A stretch of 9,910 bases of DNA from Ruminococcaceae bacterium UBA2719 (GTDB lineage: Bacteria; Bacillota; Clostridia; Oscillospirales; Acutalibacteraceae). Location of the stretch: assembly GCA_002353935.1 (NCBI GenBank), contig DEKP01000015.1:1-9910 (forward strand), read 5' to 3'. How positions within the stretch are numbered: the stretch's first letter is position 1; each line of letters starts with the position of its first letter. The notes beneath the pieces are model-generated. The model was not told where the DNA came from. It saw only the letters and a list, made by a program, of their open reading frames with translations, and made no database searches. Positions 1 to 6,767 of the stretch are shown piece by piece. The position numbers and the translations under genes were made by a program.

Positions 1-25
1 ATTTCCACATCTAAAGGCACCAAGC

Positions 26-65
26 AAACGACCTTTTTGTATTTTTAAATACAAAAAGGTCGTTT
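26..65. terminator. Intrinsic terminator, probably bidirectional
   Basis: A 19-bp perfect inverted repeat (arms 26-44 and 47-65, 2-nt centre) lies 37 bases past the nrdR stop. On the plus strand it runs into a five-T tract (63-67), so it would best terminate a plus-strand gene lying left of the window. On the minus strand the bases after the stem are only TTTGCTTGG-like, a weak U tract, so termination of nrdR here is plausible but less efficient. Nothing else recognisable is present in 1-102. Confidence 0.8.
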
Positions 66-102
66 TTAGAACAAAGGTGAAATTGATTATACAAAACTTA
101 GA

Positions 103-558
103 TTATTTTTCTTTTAAGAGCTTGTTTAACTCATCCATAAAGGTATTTATATCTTTAAACTGACGATAAACAGAAGCAAAACGAACATAAGCTACTTCAT
201 CAACATTTTTGAGTTGCTCCATAGTGAGTTCACCGATAGTCATTGAGGTAACTTCTCTGTCAAGAGACGCCTGAAGCTGAGCCTCAATACTGTCTACCAT
301 TTTTTCTATCTGTTCAAGAGATACCGGACGCTTTTCACAAGCACGAAGCAATCCTGCGGTCAATTTGTTTCTATCAAAAACCTCTCTTGATTTATCTCGC
401 TTTACAACAATAATAGGAACTGTTTCAATAACCTCATGAGTGGTAAATCTCTTTGCGCATTTAAGGCATTCTCTCCTGCGTCTTATGCGTTCGCCTTCGT
501 CCGCAGGACGCGAATCAATAACTTTACTTTCTTCGTAACCGCAATATGGACATTTCAT
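103..558 (-). CDS. nrdR: Transcriptional repressor NrdR
   Basis: NrdR is an ATP/dATP-sensing repressor of ribonucleotide reductase operons. The 151-residue product has the usual family length. It starts with a zinc ribbon whose four cysteines are visible at C3, C6, C31 and C34, together with the Arg-rich stretch at 24-29 that is typical of the DNA-binding part. An ATP-cone domain follows from about residue 47 to 137. I chose the ATG at 558 rather than the in-frame ATG six bases upstream (564), because a GAGGG ribosome binding site lies six bases before the 558 start and overlaps the upstream one. It is transcribed alone, away from tspO, from a strong extended -10 promoter. Family assignment is secure; targets beyond its own promoter are not visible here, although nrdDG lies at the other end of the window. 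Confidence 0.96.
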   Translation of the reverse strand: MKCPYCGYEESKVIDSRPADEGERIRRRRECLKCAKRFTTHEVIETVPIIVVKRDKSREVFDRNKLTAGLLRACEKRPVSLEQIEKMVDSIEAQLQASLDREVTSMTIGELTMEQLKNVDEVAYVRFASVYRQFKDINTFMDELNKLLKEK

Positions 559-598
559 AAACATCCCTCACATTTAGATTGCTTTTTTCTATACTGTA

Positions 599-626
599 AT
601 TATAACACAAGATATAGATAAATCAA
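599..626 (-). promoter_or_regulatory. nrdR promoter with extended -10
   Basis: On the minus strand, TTGATT (626-621) is followed by 16 bases and then a perfect TATAAT (604-599). The -10 is preceded by TG one base upstream (TGTTATAAT), making an extended -10. The distance to the nrdR start is about 40 bases. Seen directly; SigA use is inferred. Confidence 0.7.
605..620. promoter_or_regulatory. Candidate NrdR box in the nrdR promoter spacer
   Basis: ACACAAGATATAGATA (plus strand) matches about 12 of 16 positions of the NrdR-box consensus as I remember it (ACACwATATATwGTGT). It fills exactly the 16-bp spacer between the nrdR -35 and -10. A weaker second match (about 9 of 16) starts at 636, 31 bp away; three-helical-turn spacing is typical of paired NrdR boxes. 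Autoregulation is inferred. Confidence 0.4.
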
Positions 627-654
627 GTTATAATTTTGTAATAAATAGTTACAG

Positions 655-684
655 TTGTATATTTTTTACTCGAATTTGTATTAT
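655..684 (+). promoter_or_regulatory. Possible tspO promoter
   Basis: TTGTAT (655-660) and TATTAT (679-684) are separated by 18 bases, about 40 bases before the tspO start. It is the best plus-strand candidate in the nrdR-tspO gap, but both hexamers are imperfect in an AT-rich stretch. Confidence 0.35.
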
Positions 685-723
685 TAGTACTTCTTCTGCA
701 TACAAATAACTAGGGTGATATTT

Positions 724-1194
724 ATGAAAAGAAAAATTAAAATTTATGCTATATCAATCTTAATAGCACTTGCTGTCGGCGGACTTTCCGCTTTGGTTAC
801 AGGTAAAAATATGAATCTTTACGAAACCATAAACCAGCCTCCGCTAGCGCCTCCTGGAATTCTTTTTCCGATAGTGTGGACAATACTGTATATCCTCATG
901 GGTATTTCTTCTGCAAGAATTTTTATGTCAGAAACAAGCGAAGGCTTAAAAAAAGTTGCTTTGCAAGACTATGCCCTTAATTTATTCTTTAATTTCGCAT
1001 GGAGCATATTTTTCTTTAATTTCAGAGTGTTTGTATTCTCGTTCATCTGGATCGTTATTCTCTGGGGTATCATCATAAAAATGATCTATGATTTTTATAA
1101 AATCGATAAACCCGCCGCTTTCTTACAGATACCCTATCTTTTATGGGTTACCTTTGCGATGTATCTCAACTTAGGTATTATTATCTTGAACTAA
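724..1194 (+). CDS. tspO: TspO/MBR family membrane protein
   Basis: A 156-residue, strongly hydrophobic protein of the TspO / peripheral-benzodiazepine-receptor family, with about five predicted membrane helices and the usual family length. The family signature is clear: an N-terminal helix, then the loop with NQPPLAPPGILFPIVW and the following helix, and aromatic-rich helices later. Family members bind porphyrins or tetrapyrroles and are linked to stress or oxygen responses; the ligand in this organism is unknown. The ATG at 724 is chosen because AGGGTGAT (712-719) gives a normal ribosome binding site; a GTG start at 715 would sit inside that site. It is divergent from nrdR. Its last 24 bases overlap the 3' end of the convergent hydF gene, with no terminator between them. 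Confidence 0.9.
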   Translation: MKRKIKIYAISILIALAVGGLSALVTGKNMNLYETINQPPLAPPGILFPIVWTILYILMGISSARIFMSETSEGLKKVALQDYALNLFFNFAWSIFFFNFRVFVFSFIWIVILWGIIIKMIYDFYKIDKPAAFLQIPYLLWVTFAMYLNLGIIILN

Positions 1195-2412
1195 TTGTTT
1201 ATCAAGAATTTTTATTATATTATCAAAAGGCTTTACACAGCGATATAAAATAGAATGCATATGTGCTATAGCTATACCATAATTGACAATCGGCACTCCT
1301 TGTGCCACTGCCTGTTTTATGCGGTACTGCATTTCTTTTTCATTTAGCATACATCCGCCGCAATGAATTATCAGTTTGTATTTTTTTAAATCTTTAGGAA
1401 AATCGTTACCTGATGAAAACTCATACTCGAATTTTTTTCCTGTATAACTCTCTATCCATTTAGGCATTTTTACCGAACCGATATCGTTACAGTGTCTGTG
1501 ATGAGTACAGCCCTCGCTGATTAAAATTTTATCTCTCTGAGATAAACTGTCTATAGCAACCGCGCCTTTAACTAAAGTTTCAAGGTTTCCCTTATAACGC
1601 GCAAAAAGTATCGAAAACGATGTCAGAGGTATATCTTCCGGAACAAGTTTGCTTACTTTGCCAAACACCTGAGAGTCGGTTATTACCATTTTGGGCTTTG
1701 TTTTCAGGCAACCAAGCGTTTGTACAAGATCGCTATCTTGACAACAAAATGCTCTGGCGTTAATATCCAGTATCTCACGCAAAACCTGCTGTTGCGGCAA
1801 AATCAGTCTGCCTTTCGGCGCGGAATTATCAATCGGAATCACCAGCACTACTGTATCCTTCCGATCCACTAAATCTGCTAGGATTTTTTTATCAAGAGAT
1901 TTTGTATCAGCAAATTTCGCAATCAAATTTTTTAGCTCATCTATGCCTTCTTTTAATTTGGCGCTGATATAGATTTCGTTTTCCTTTTTGTACTCTTTCT
2001 TTTCCGGTTTGTTAGATAACAAGTCGGATTTATTATACGCAATAATATAAGGCAGTGATCGATCTTTAAACAAGCCTACAAGTTCTTTTTCTATATTGCT
2101 AAAACCTTTTGTCCTATCGACTACTAAAACAGCTATATCGGTTTTTCTGAGTACTTCAAGTGTTTTTTCTATACGTAGCATACCTAATTCTCCGGTATCA
2201 TCAAACCCCGGAGTATCTATAATCACTACCGGTCCTAATGGCAATATTTCCATTGCCTTTTTAACAGGATCGGTAGTGGTCCCTTTATATTCGGAAACAA
2301 CAGAAAGCTCTTGATTTGTTACAGCGTTTACTACGCTGGATTTGCCTGCGTTCCTGCGTCCAAAAAAAGCTATGTGTATTCTGTTTGCCGATGCTGTATC
2401 ATTTAAGCTCAT
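1171..2412 (-). CDS. hydF: [FeFe]-hydrogenase H-cluster maturation GTPase HydF
   Basis: HydF is the scaffold that receives the 2Fe subcluster built by HydE and HydG and passes it to apo-hydrogenase HydA. The 413-residue product has an N-terminal GTPase domain with P-loop G18-x4-GKS (to S25), a G2 threonine region at 45-47, DTPG at 66-69, NKSD at 127-130 and SAK at 150-152. A dimerisation region follows. The C-terminal Fe-S domain carries C302-x-H304 and C351-x2-C354, the expected HydF cluster ligands. An AGGAG site sits six bases before the ATG. It lies 37 bases after hydG in the same direction, so it is probably the last gene of the operon. Its end overlaps convergent tspO by 24 bases. All motifs are intact. 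Confidence 0.96.
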   Translation of the reverse strand: MSLNDTASANRIHIAFFGRRNAGKSSVVNAVTNQELSVVSEYKGTTTDPVKKAMEILPLGPVVIIDTPGFDDTGELGMLRIEKTLEVLRKTDIAVLVVDRTKGFSNIEKELVGLFKDRSLPYIIAYNKSDLLSNKPEKKEYKKENEIYISAKLKEGIDELKNLIAKFADTKSLDKKILADLVDRKDTVVLVIPIDNSAPKGRLILPQQQVLREILDINARAFCCQDSDLVQTLGCLKTKPKMVITDSQVFGKVSKLVPEDIPLTSFSILFARYKGNLETLVKGAVAIDSLSQRDKILISEGCTHHRHCNDIGSVKMPKWIESYTGKKFEYEFSSGNDFPKDLKKYKLIIHCGGCMLNEKEMQYRIKQAVAQGVPIVNYGIAIAHMHSILYRCVKPFDNIIKILDKQLVQDNNT

Positions 2413-2449
2413 TGTTTTCTCCTAATGATATTGATAAATAATTTTAATT

Positions 2450-3898
2450 TTAGAATCTGAAATCTCGTCTGTTAGATTTTTTTATATCTTCAACATTTTG
2501 TTTGGCTATTGTTTTTACTTTTTCATTAGGGATTTTGTCTAATTCTTTTTCTATTAATTCAAAACCTATCTTTTTAGTTTCGCTATCTGCATAGTCTACC
2601 AGATATTCGGTCAAAGTCATCAATGCGTTTGGATGGCAGCAATTAAGGATTTGGCCGTTTTTGCACAAAGACATAAACCGATCTCCTGTTCTTCCCTCTC
2701 TGTAACAAGCGGTACAAAACGACGGAATATGTCCGTTTTCCATAAGCCATCGAACTATTTCATCGAGTGTTCTTTGGTCAGATACATCAAACTGTTCTGT
2801 ATCATGCGGACGCTCTTCTTCGGTATAGCCGCCTACAGATGTGCGCGAGGCTCCGCTTACCTGTGACACACCCAAACGCAAAAGTTTTGAACGCACATCC
2901 TGAGATTCTCTAGTTGATATAATAATTCCGGTATAAGGCACAGCTAAACGTATACAAGCTGTAATTTTAGCAAAAATCTCGTCAGAAATAGAATTATCAA
3001 AGGCGTTTGGATCGATATCATCCGCATGTTTTATTCTAGGTACGGAAATCGTATGAGGTCCTACTCCGTGAACCGCCTCAAGGTGTTCAGCATGCATAAT
3101 AAGTCCTGCAAATTCATATTTATACATCTCAAGTCCAAATAAAACGCCCAAACCTACGTCATCGATTCCGCCCTGCATCGCCCTGTCCATAGCTTCGGTG
3201 TGATAGTCATAATCATGTTTGGGTCCGGTGGGGTGAAGCTCTAAATAGCTCTTTTTATGATAGGTTTCCTGAAACAAAATATATGTTCCTATTCCTGCGT
3301 CTTTGAGTTTTTTATAGTTTTCAACCGTTGTAGCCGCAATATTGACGTTTACTCTTCTTATTGCACCGTTTTTGTGATTAACCGAATAGATAGTTTTAAT
3401 ACATTCGAGTATGTATTCAATCGGATTGTTGACAGGGTCCTCGCCTGCTTCTATCGCTAAACGCTTGTGCCCCATATCCTGCAAGGCGATCACTTCTGCT
3501 TTTACTTCTTCTTGAGTAAGTTTTTTACGCGCAATGCGCTTGTTTTTATAATGATAAGGGCAGTACACACAACCGTTAACGCAATAATTGGACAGATATA
3601 ACGGAGCAAAAATTACAATTCTATTGCCGTAAAAAGCAAGCTTGATTTCCTCTGCAATTTGATAAATTTTCTCTATTACGCCTTTATCCTCACAAGCAAG
3701 CAAAACTGACGCCTCTCTGTGTGTAAGCCCTTTACAAACACAGCCATGAGCCGTTTTTTGAGGACGTGCTTTTTCTAAAATTGAATTTATAAGCTCAATA
3801 TTATTTTTATTTTCCTCCGCATATTTTAAAGTTTCTAAAATTTCTTCATCATTGATAAATTCTTCTGCATGCATTGATTTTTTGTCATAAACAGCCAT
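2450..3898 (-). CDS. hydG: [FeFe]-hydrogenase maturation radical SAM tyrosine lyase HydG
   Basis: HydG cleaves tyrosine with S-adenosylmethionine chemistry to give p-cresol plus the CO and CN- ligands of the H-cluster, carried on an Fe synthon. The 482-residue length is typical. The radical SAM motif C106-x3-C110-x2-C113 lies in the NYCVNGCVYCPYHYK segment. The second Fe-S site, which distinguishes HydG from ThiH, is an exact C395-x2-C398-x22-C421. The start is supported by GAGAGGA upstream. It lies 48 bases after the TM1266-type gene and 37 before hydF, so the three form one operon. The partner radical SAM enzyme HydE and the hydrogenase itself are not in the window and must be encoded elsewhere if the system works. 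Confidence 0.97.
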   Translation of the reverse strand: MAVYDKKSMHAEEFINDEEILETLKYAEENKNNIELINSILEKARPQKTAHGCVCKGLTHREASVLLACEDKGVIEKIYQIAEEIKLAFYGNRIVIFAPLYLSNYCVNGCVYCPYHYKNKRIARKKLTQEEVKAEVIALQDMGHKRLAIEAGEDPVNNPIEYILECIKTIYSVNHKNGAIRRVNVNIAATTVENYKKLKDAGIGTYILFQETYHKKSYLELHPTGPKHDYDYHTEAMDRAMQGGIDDVGLGVLFGLEMYKYEFAGLIMHAEHLEAVHGVGPHTISVPRIKHADDIDPNAFDNSISDEIFAKITACIRLAVPYTGIIISTRESQDVRSKLLRLGVSQVSGASRTSVGGYTEEERPHDTEQFDVSDQRTLDEIVRWLMENGHIPSFCTACYREGRTGDRFMSLCKNGQILNCCHPNALMTLTEYLVDYADSETKKIGFELIEKELDKIPNEKVKTIAKQNVEDIKKSNRRDFRF

Positions 3899-3946
3899 AA
3901 TTAAATTCCTCTCTTTTGTTGTATTTTAATACTATGTATATAAATT

Positions 3947-4216
3947 TTATTCGCTATGTTCGTCATTAAAAACCAGGGACGAATACGCAGTTTTTACGCT
4001 AACACCCGAAAGCTTTCCGATTTTTCCAGAAAGCGTCGAGATCTTATCCTGCGGTGCATCAATCGCAACGCTTATGATTCGCACGTCCCGCTTTTTATAA
4101 GGGACTCCCATTCTTCCGATGATATAATCGGAATAGTTGTGCAAATACTCATTAACGCTCTTTGTTGAATTTTCATCATCAACAATAATGCTGATTACCG
4201 CTACACGTGTTTCCAT
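3947..4216 (-). CDS. TM1266-type iron-only hydrogenase system putative regulator
   Basis: An 89-residue protein with the look of the TM1266 family, small ACT-like proteins annotated as putative regulators of the iron-only hydrogenase system and commonly placed beside hydE, hydG and hydF. Recognisable features are the N-terminal beta strand (ETRVAVISIIVDD), the middle GRMGVPYKKRDVRIISVAID segment, and the helix followed by a strand with GKLSGVSVKTAYS. No helix-turn-helix, membrane segment or metal-binding cysteines are visible, so direct DNA binding is doubtful; a small-ligand or protein-binding role is likely, but its function is not established. AGGAGG lies about seven bases before the ATG. 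It is the first gene of the hyd operon and directly follows the attenuator-like leader. Confidence 0.88.
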   Translation of the reverse strand: METRVAVISIIVDDENSTKSVNEYLHNYSDYIIGRMGVPYKKRDVRIISVAIDAPQDKISTLSGKIGKLSGVSVKTAYSSLVFNDEHSE

Positions 4217-4300
4217 TTATAAACCTCCTGATTTAATCTATCTATATGTTATTTTATCATGTCAATTTTCCGGTGAAATCTCATATAATCGGCTCCATAT

Positions 4301-4334
4301 TTTACAAAACAAAACGCCGCACCCTAAGTGCGGC
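4301..4334 (-). terminator. Intrinsic terminator inside the hyd leader
   Basis: Read on the minus strand, a 7-bp GC-rich stem GCCGCAC / GTGCGGC (arms 4334-4328 and 4322-4316, loop of five) is followed by GTTTTGTTTTG. On the plus strand the tail is not U-rich, so the terminator acts on minus-strand transcripts, before the hyd genes and with no gene upstream. Confidence 0.75.
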
Positions 4335-4372
4335 AAAATGGTTTTATCTATATCCAGACGCCTTTCACTCAG
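4324..4372 (-). promoter_or_regulatory. Candidate antiterminator hairpin
   Basis: In the minus-strand RNA, CUGAGUG (4372-4366) can pair over all seven positions (one G-U) with CACUUAG (4330-4324). Inside this, GGC (4362-4360) can pair with GCC (4334-4332) and UGG (4356-4354) with CCA (4341-4339). The fold uses the 5' arm and loop of the terminator, so the two structures exclude each other. Pairing was found by eye; no energies were calculated. Confidence 0.45.
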
Positions 4373-4478
4373 TACTACTTTATGTCAGAATGTCATTTTT
4401 ATTAAATTATTTTTGTTAAAAAATCATTATATTAATACCGATTTTTAAGAGAGTATACTCGCTTCGAAATCTATATAA

Positions 4479-4508
4479 ATTTTAACATAACAAAGCTCTT
4501 TTTGTCAA
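4479..4508 (-). promoter_or_regulatory. hyd operon promoter
   Basis: TTGACA (4508-4503) is followed by an 18-bp spacer and TAAAAT (4484-4479) on the minus strand, predicting a start near 4472. The -35 is perfect and the -10 matches 5 of 6. A second TTGACA at 4265-4260 lacks a good -10. Confidence 0.65.
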
Positions 4509-4551
4509 TCGCATTTTATCCATCGAACATTCTCTCAGTTTGCCGTTTTAA

Positions 4552-4580
4552 TTGACATTTTTATACATTAGTAGTATAAT
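4552..4580 (+). promoter_or_regulatory. Consensus SigA-type promoter for the cytidylyltransferase cluster
   Basis: TTGACA (4552-4557), exactly 17 bases, then TATAAT (4575-4580): both hexamers and the spacing are ideal. The start near 4587 gives a leader of about 115 bases to the ATG at 4703. The heptamer ATTAGTG or ATTAGTA occurs three times around the promoter (starts 4567, 4579, 4598); this may be chance. The -35 lies 43 bp from that of the divergent hyd promoter. Confidence 0.85.
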
Positions 4581-4702
4581 TAGTGTAATTAATGTGGATT
4601 AGTGCAAGATATTGTATGATTTTGCAAAATTTTGACAAAACCCGCATATAAACTGTTCTAATTCTACATATTCAATATTATATTGTTTTAGGGGAAAGAT
4701 AA

Positions 4703-5440
4703 ATGAACACAGCTTTATTAATGATGGGGGGATCGGGAACCAGATTTGGAGCCGATATTCCAAAACAGTATATCAAAATAAATAACAAACCTATTTTTTC
4801 TTATATTCTTGAAGGATACAATGCTTTGAAAAATATTGATAAAATTATCATTGTTTCTCACAAAGACTGGATAGAATATGTAGAGAATGTTGCAAAGGAA
4901 ATAGGAGCAGACAAGCTGTATAAGGTTGTAGAAGGCGGCGCAACACGTTCCGAATCTGTCAAAAACGGTCTTTTGTGCGCAAAAGAATATTCAAACGACA
5001 ACGATGTTATTTTGATTCATGACGCTACTCACCCTTATGTTGACGCTCAAGGTATTTCTGAAATTATAAATGCTGTCAAAGAATACGGCGGAGCGACTCT
5101 GGCTCAGTTCAACTATGACACTGTTTATAAAATGGACGATGATCATATTTTAACTAACATTGAACCGAGATTTAATATTGTTGCCGGCGCTTCTCCGGAG
5201 GCTTTTACATTCAAGAGAATTTTTGATATATACACAAATTCTCCTCAAGAAGAGCTTGAGAAAATGACCTCTGCCGGAGCCATAGCTTTGCATCATGGTA
5301 TAAAAATGAAGGTTATTAGAGCCAACGTCTTAAATCTTAAAATCACTTATGCAGACGATATGAATCTGTTTAAAAAACTTGTTAATAATTATTTCTTTGA
5401 AAAGAATATAGATGAAAAGGAGAAACCAAATGAAAAATAA
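4703..5440 (+). CDS. IspD/TarI-family cytidylyltransferase, probably making a CDP-alditol
   Basis: A 245-residue enzyme of the IspD/TarI/CDP-alditol pyrophosphorylase superfamily, which joins CTP and an alcohol phosphate to give a CDP-alcohol and pyrophosphate. The nucleotide-binding start GGSGTRFG (9-16) with PKQY (20-23) is intact, as are EGGATRSESV (77-86) and K213 near the C-terminus. The substrate side differs from usual IspD and TarI: the normal HDAxRP is HDATHP (106-111), with His in place of the Arg, and the usual TPQxF is SPEAF (164-168). This argues against a housekeeping IspD. AGGGG sits eight bases before the start. The end overlaps the GatZ-like gene by 11 bases, suggesting translational coupling. 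Substrate is inferred from neighbours: galactitol-1-phosphate or a related hexitol phosphate. It could instead be TarI-like (ribitol-5-phosphate). Confidence 0.85.
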   Translation: MNTALLMMGGSGTRFGADIPKQYIKINNKPIFSYILEGYNALKNIDKIIIVSHKDWIEYVENVAKEIGADKLYKVVEGGATRSESVKNGLLCAKEYSNDNDVILIHDATHPYVDAQGISEIINAVKEYGGATLAQFNYDTVYKMDDDHILTNIEPRFNIVAGASPEAFTFKRIFDIYTNSPQEELEKMTSAGAIALHHGIKMKVIRANVLNLKITYADDMNLFKKLVNNYFFEKNIDEKEKPNEK

Positions 5441-6755
5441 ATTACTCGATATTCTCGAAAAACGCACCTTAGGTATCCACAGCGGTATCCCATCTTTCTG
5501 CTCAGCCAACAAAATTGTTATAGAAGCAATTATGGATCAGGCAAAGCGTTTTGATGATACTGTATTGATAGAAGCTACTTCTAACCAGGTTAACCAGTTT
5601 GGCGGATATATGGATATGACCAGCGTTGATTTTAAAGAATACGTTTATAAAATTGCCGACAAAATCGGTTTTGACAAAGATAAAATCATCTTAGGCGGCG
5701 ACCACTTAGGTCCTTTGCCGTGGTGCTCTTTGCCCGAAGAACAAGCTATGGAACACGCAAAAAAGCTTGTTTATGACTGTGTAAAAGCAGGTTATACCAA
5801 GGTTCATCTTGATACAAGCATGAAGCTCGGCGACGATCCGGAAGACGAAGTTCTAAGCAATGATATTATCGCTAAACGCGGCGCAATTCTATATAAAGAA
5901 TGTGATAAAGCATACCAGGAATTATTAAAAGAAAACCCGGATGCTGTTCACCCCGTGTATATAATAGGCAGCGAAGTACCTATCCCGGGCGGCTCTCAGC
6001 AAGAAGACGACAGTCTCAAGGTTACTAACCCCAGAGACTTCGAAAGCACAATTATAGCCTATAGAAAAATATTTGATAAAACGGGCCTTTCTGACGCTTG
6101 GAACCATATCATCGGTATAGTTGTTCAGCCGGGAGTTGAATTTGGTAACGCTGATATTCACGCTTATAACAGAATGGACGCTATAAAGTTGTGCAACCGC
6201 TTAAAAAAATACCCAAATATCGTATTCGAAGGTCACTCTACTGATTATCAACCACCTGTAAAACTTAGAGAAATGGTTGAGGATGGTATTGCTATCATCA
6301 AAGTCGGACCGGCTCTTACAAACGCTGTCAGAGAAGCTGTTTTTGCTCTGTCAATGATCGAAGAAGAGCTTATCCCCGATAAAAATAAGCGCGCTAACTT
6401 TATTGAAGTACTTGAAAACGAGATGATGAAAGATCCTTCTAACTGGCAAAAACATTATCACGGAACCGATCTTGAGCAGCATATAGCAAGAAAATATAGC
6501 TTTTCTGACAGAAGCCGCTATTACTTCTCACACAAAGCAGTTGTAGAAGCTCAGAAAAAACTGTTTGACAATTTAAGTAATGTTGAAATTTCTCTGCCGC
6601 TTTTACATCAATATATGCCGCTTCAATACTCAAAAGTTAGAGACGGCAAGCTGCAAAATTCACCCAGAGAGCTTGTAAAAGATGCGGTAGTTTGTGTAGT
6701 GGAAGACTACAATTACGCTGTAAAATGCAATTATATGGTAAATACAATGGCTTAA
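5430..6755 (+). CDS. GatZ/KbaZ-family protein (tagatose-6-phosphate epimerase or aldolase-subunit type)
   Basis: A 441-residue protein with strong resemblance to E. coli GatZ (about 420 residues). Shared segments include LIEATSNQVNQFGGY (46-60), IILGGDHLGP (86-95), IGIVVQPGVEF and GHSTDYQ, on a TIM-barrel fold related to class II aldolases. GatZ and KbaZ were described as non-catalytic partners of the tagatose-1,6-bisphosphate aldolases GatY and KbaY; from memory, some family members have been reported as tagatose-6-phosphate 4-epimerases. No GatY-type subunit is in this window, so an independent epimerase (fructose-6-P to or from tagatose-6-P) fits better, but this is inference. I chose the ATG at 5430, seven bases after AAGGAG (5417-5422); an in-frame ATG at 5412 lies before that site. 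It overlaps the upstream gene by 11 bases. Confidence 0.85.
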   Translation: MKNKLLDILEKRTLGIHSGIPSFCSANKIVIEAIMDQAKRFDDTVLIEATSNQVNQFGGYMDMTSVDFKEYVYKIADKIGFDKDKIILGGDHLGPLPWCSLPEEQAMEHAKKLVYDCVKAGYTKVHLDTSMKLGDDPEDEVLSNDIIAKRGAILYKECDKAYQELLKENPDAVHPVYIIGSEVPIPGGSQQEDDSLKVTNPRDFESTIIAYRKIFDKTGLSDAWNHIIGIVVQPGVEFGNADIHAYNRMDAIKLCNRLKKYPNIVFEGHSTDYQPPVKLREMVEDGIAIIKVGPALTNAVREAVFALSMIEEELIPDKNKRANFIEVLENEMMKDPSNWQKHYHGTDLEQHIARKYSFSDRSRYYFSHKAVVEAQKKLFDNLSNVEISLPLLHQYMPLQYSKVRDGKLQNSPRELVKDAVVCVVEDYNYAVKCNYMVNTMA

Positions 6756-6767
6756 AACCATTTTAAC

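Larger units (their letters stand above)
4217..4472 (-). promoter_or_regulatory. Long structured leader of the hyd operon (attenuator or riboswitch candidate)
   Basis: From the predicted transcription start near 4472 to the first start codon at 4216 the minus-strand leader is about 256 bases long and has no convincing ORF. It contains, in order: an 18-bp imperfect palindrome centred on GAGTATACTC (4464-4447), an AT-rich linker, a possible antiterminator hairpin (4372-4324), an intrinsic terminator (4334 down to about 4301) and an 80-base stretch to the AGGAGG site. I do not recognise a known riboswitch class in it. Confidence 0.5.

Noticed and set aside
4260..4265. Minus-strand TTGACA close to the TM1266-type gene, possible second promoter.
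   Set aside because: Only TAGATA or TAGATT sequences at 15 or 19 bp are available as -10, and transcription would start at the ribosome binding site. Kept only as an alternative to the attenuator idea.
4137..4448. Plus-strand ORF of 103 codons overlapping the TM1266-type gene and its leader.
   Set aside because: No ribosome binding site or recognisable protein features; it runs through the terminator hairpin and regulatory region of the opposite strand.
4505..4560. GGCAAACTGAGAG...ATGCGA on the minus strand resembles part of a c-di-GMP-I riboswitch.
   Set aside because: The core GCAAAGC and the other conserved stretches are not present, and the segment lies upstream of the hyd promoter.
4632..4662. 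A second TTGACA (4632-4637) in the leader of the cytidylyltransferase gene.
   Set aside because: The best -10 (TCTAAT at 4657) is 19 bases away and poor, while a perfect promoter lies just upstream.
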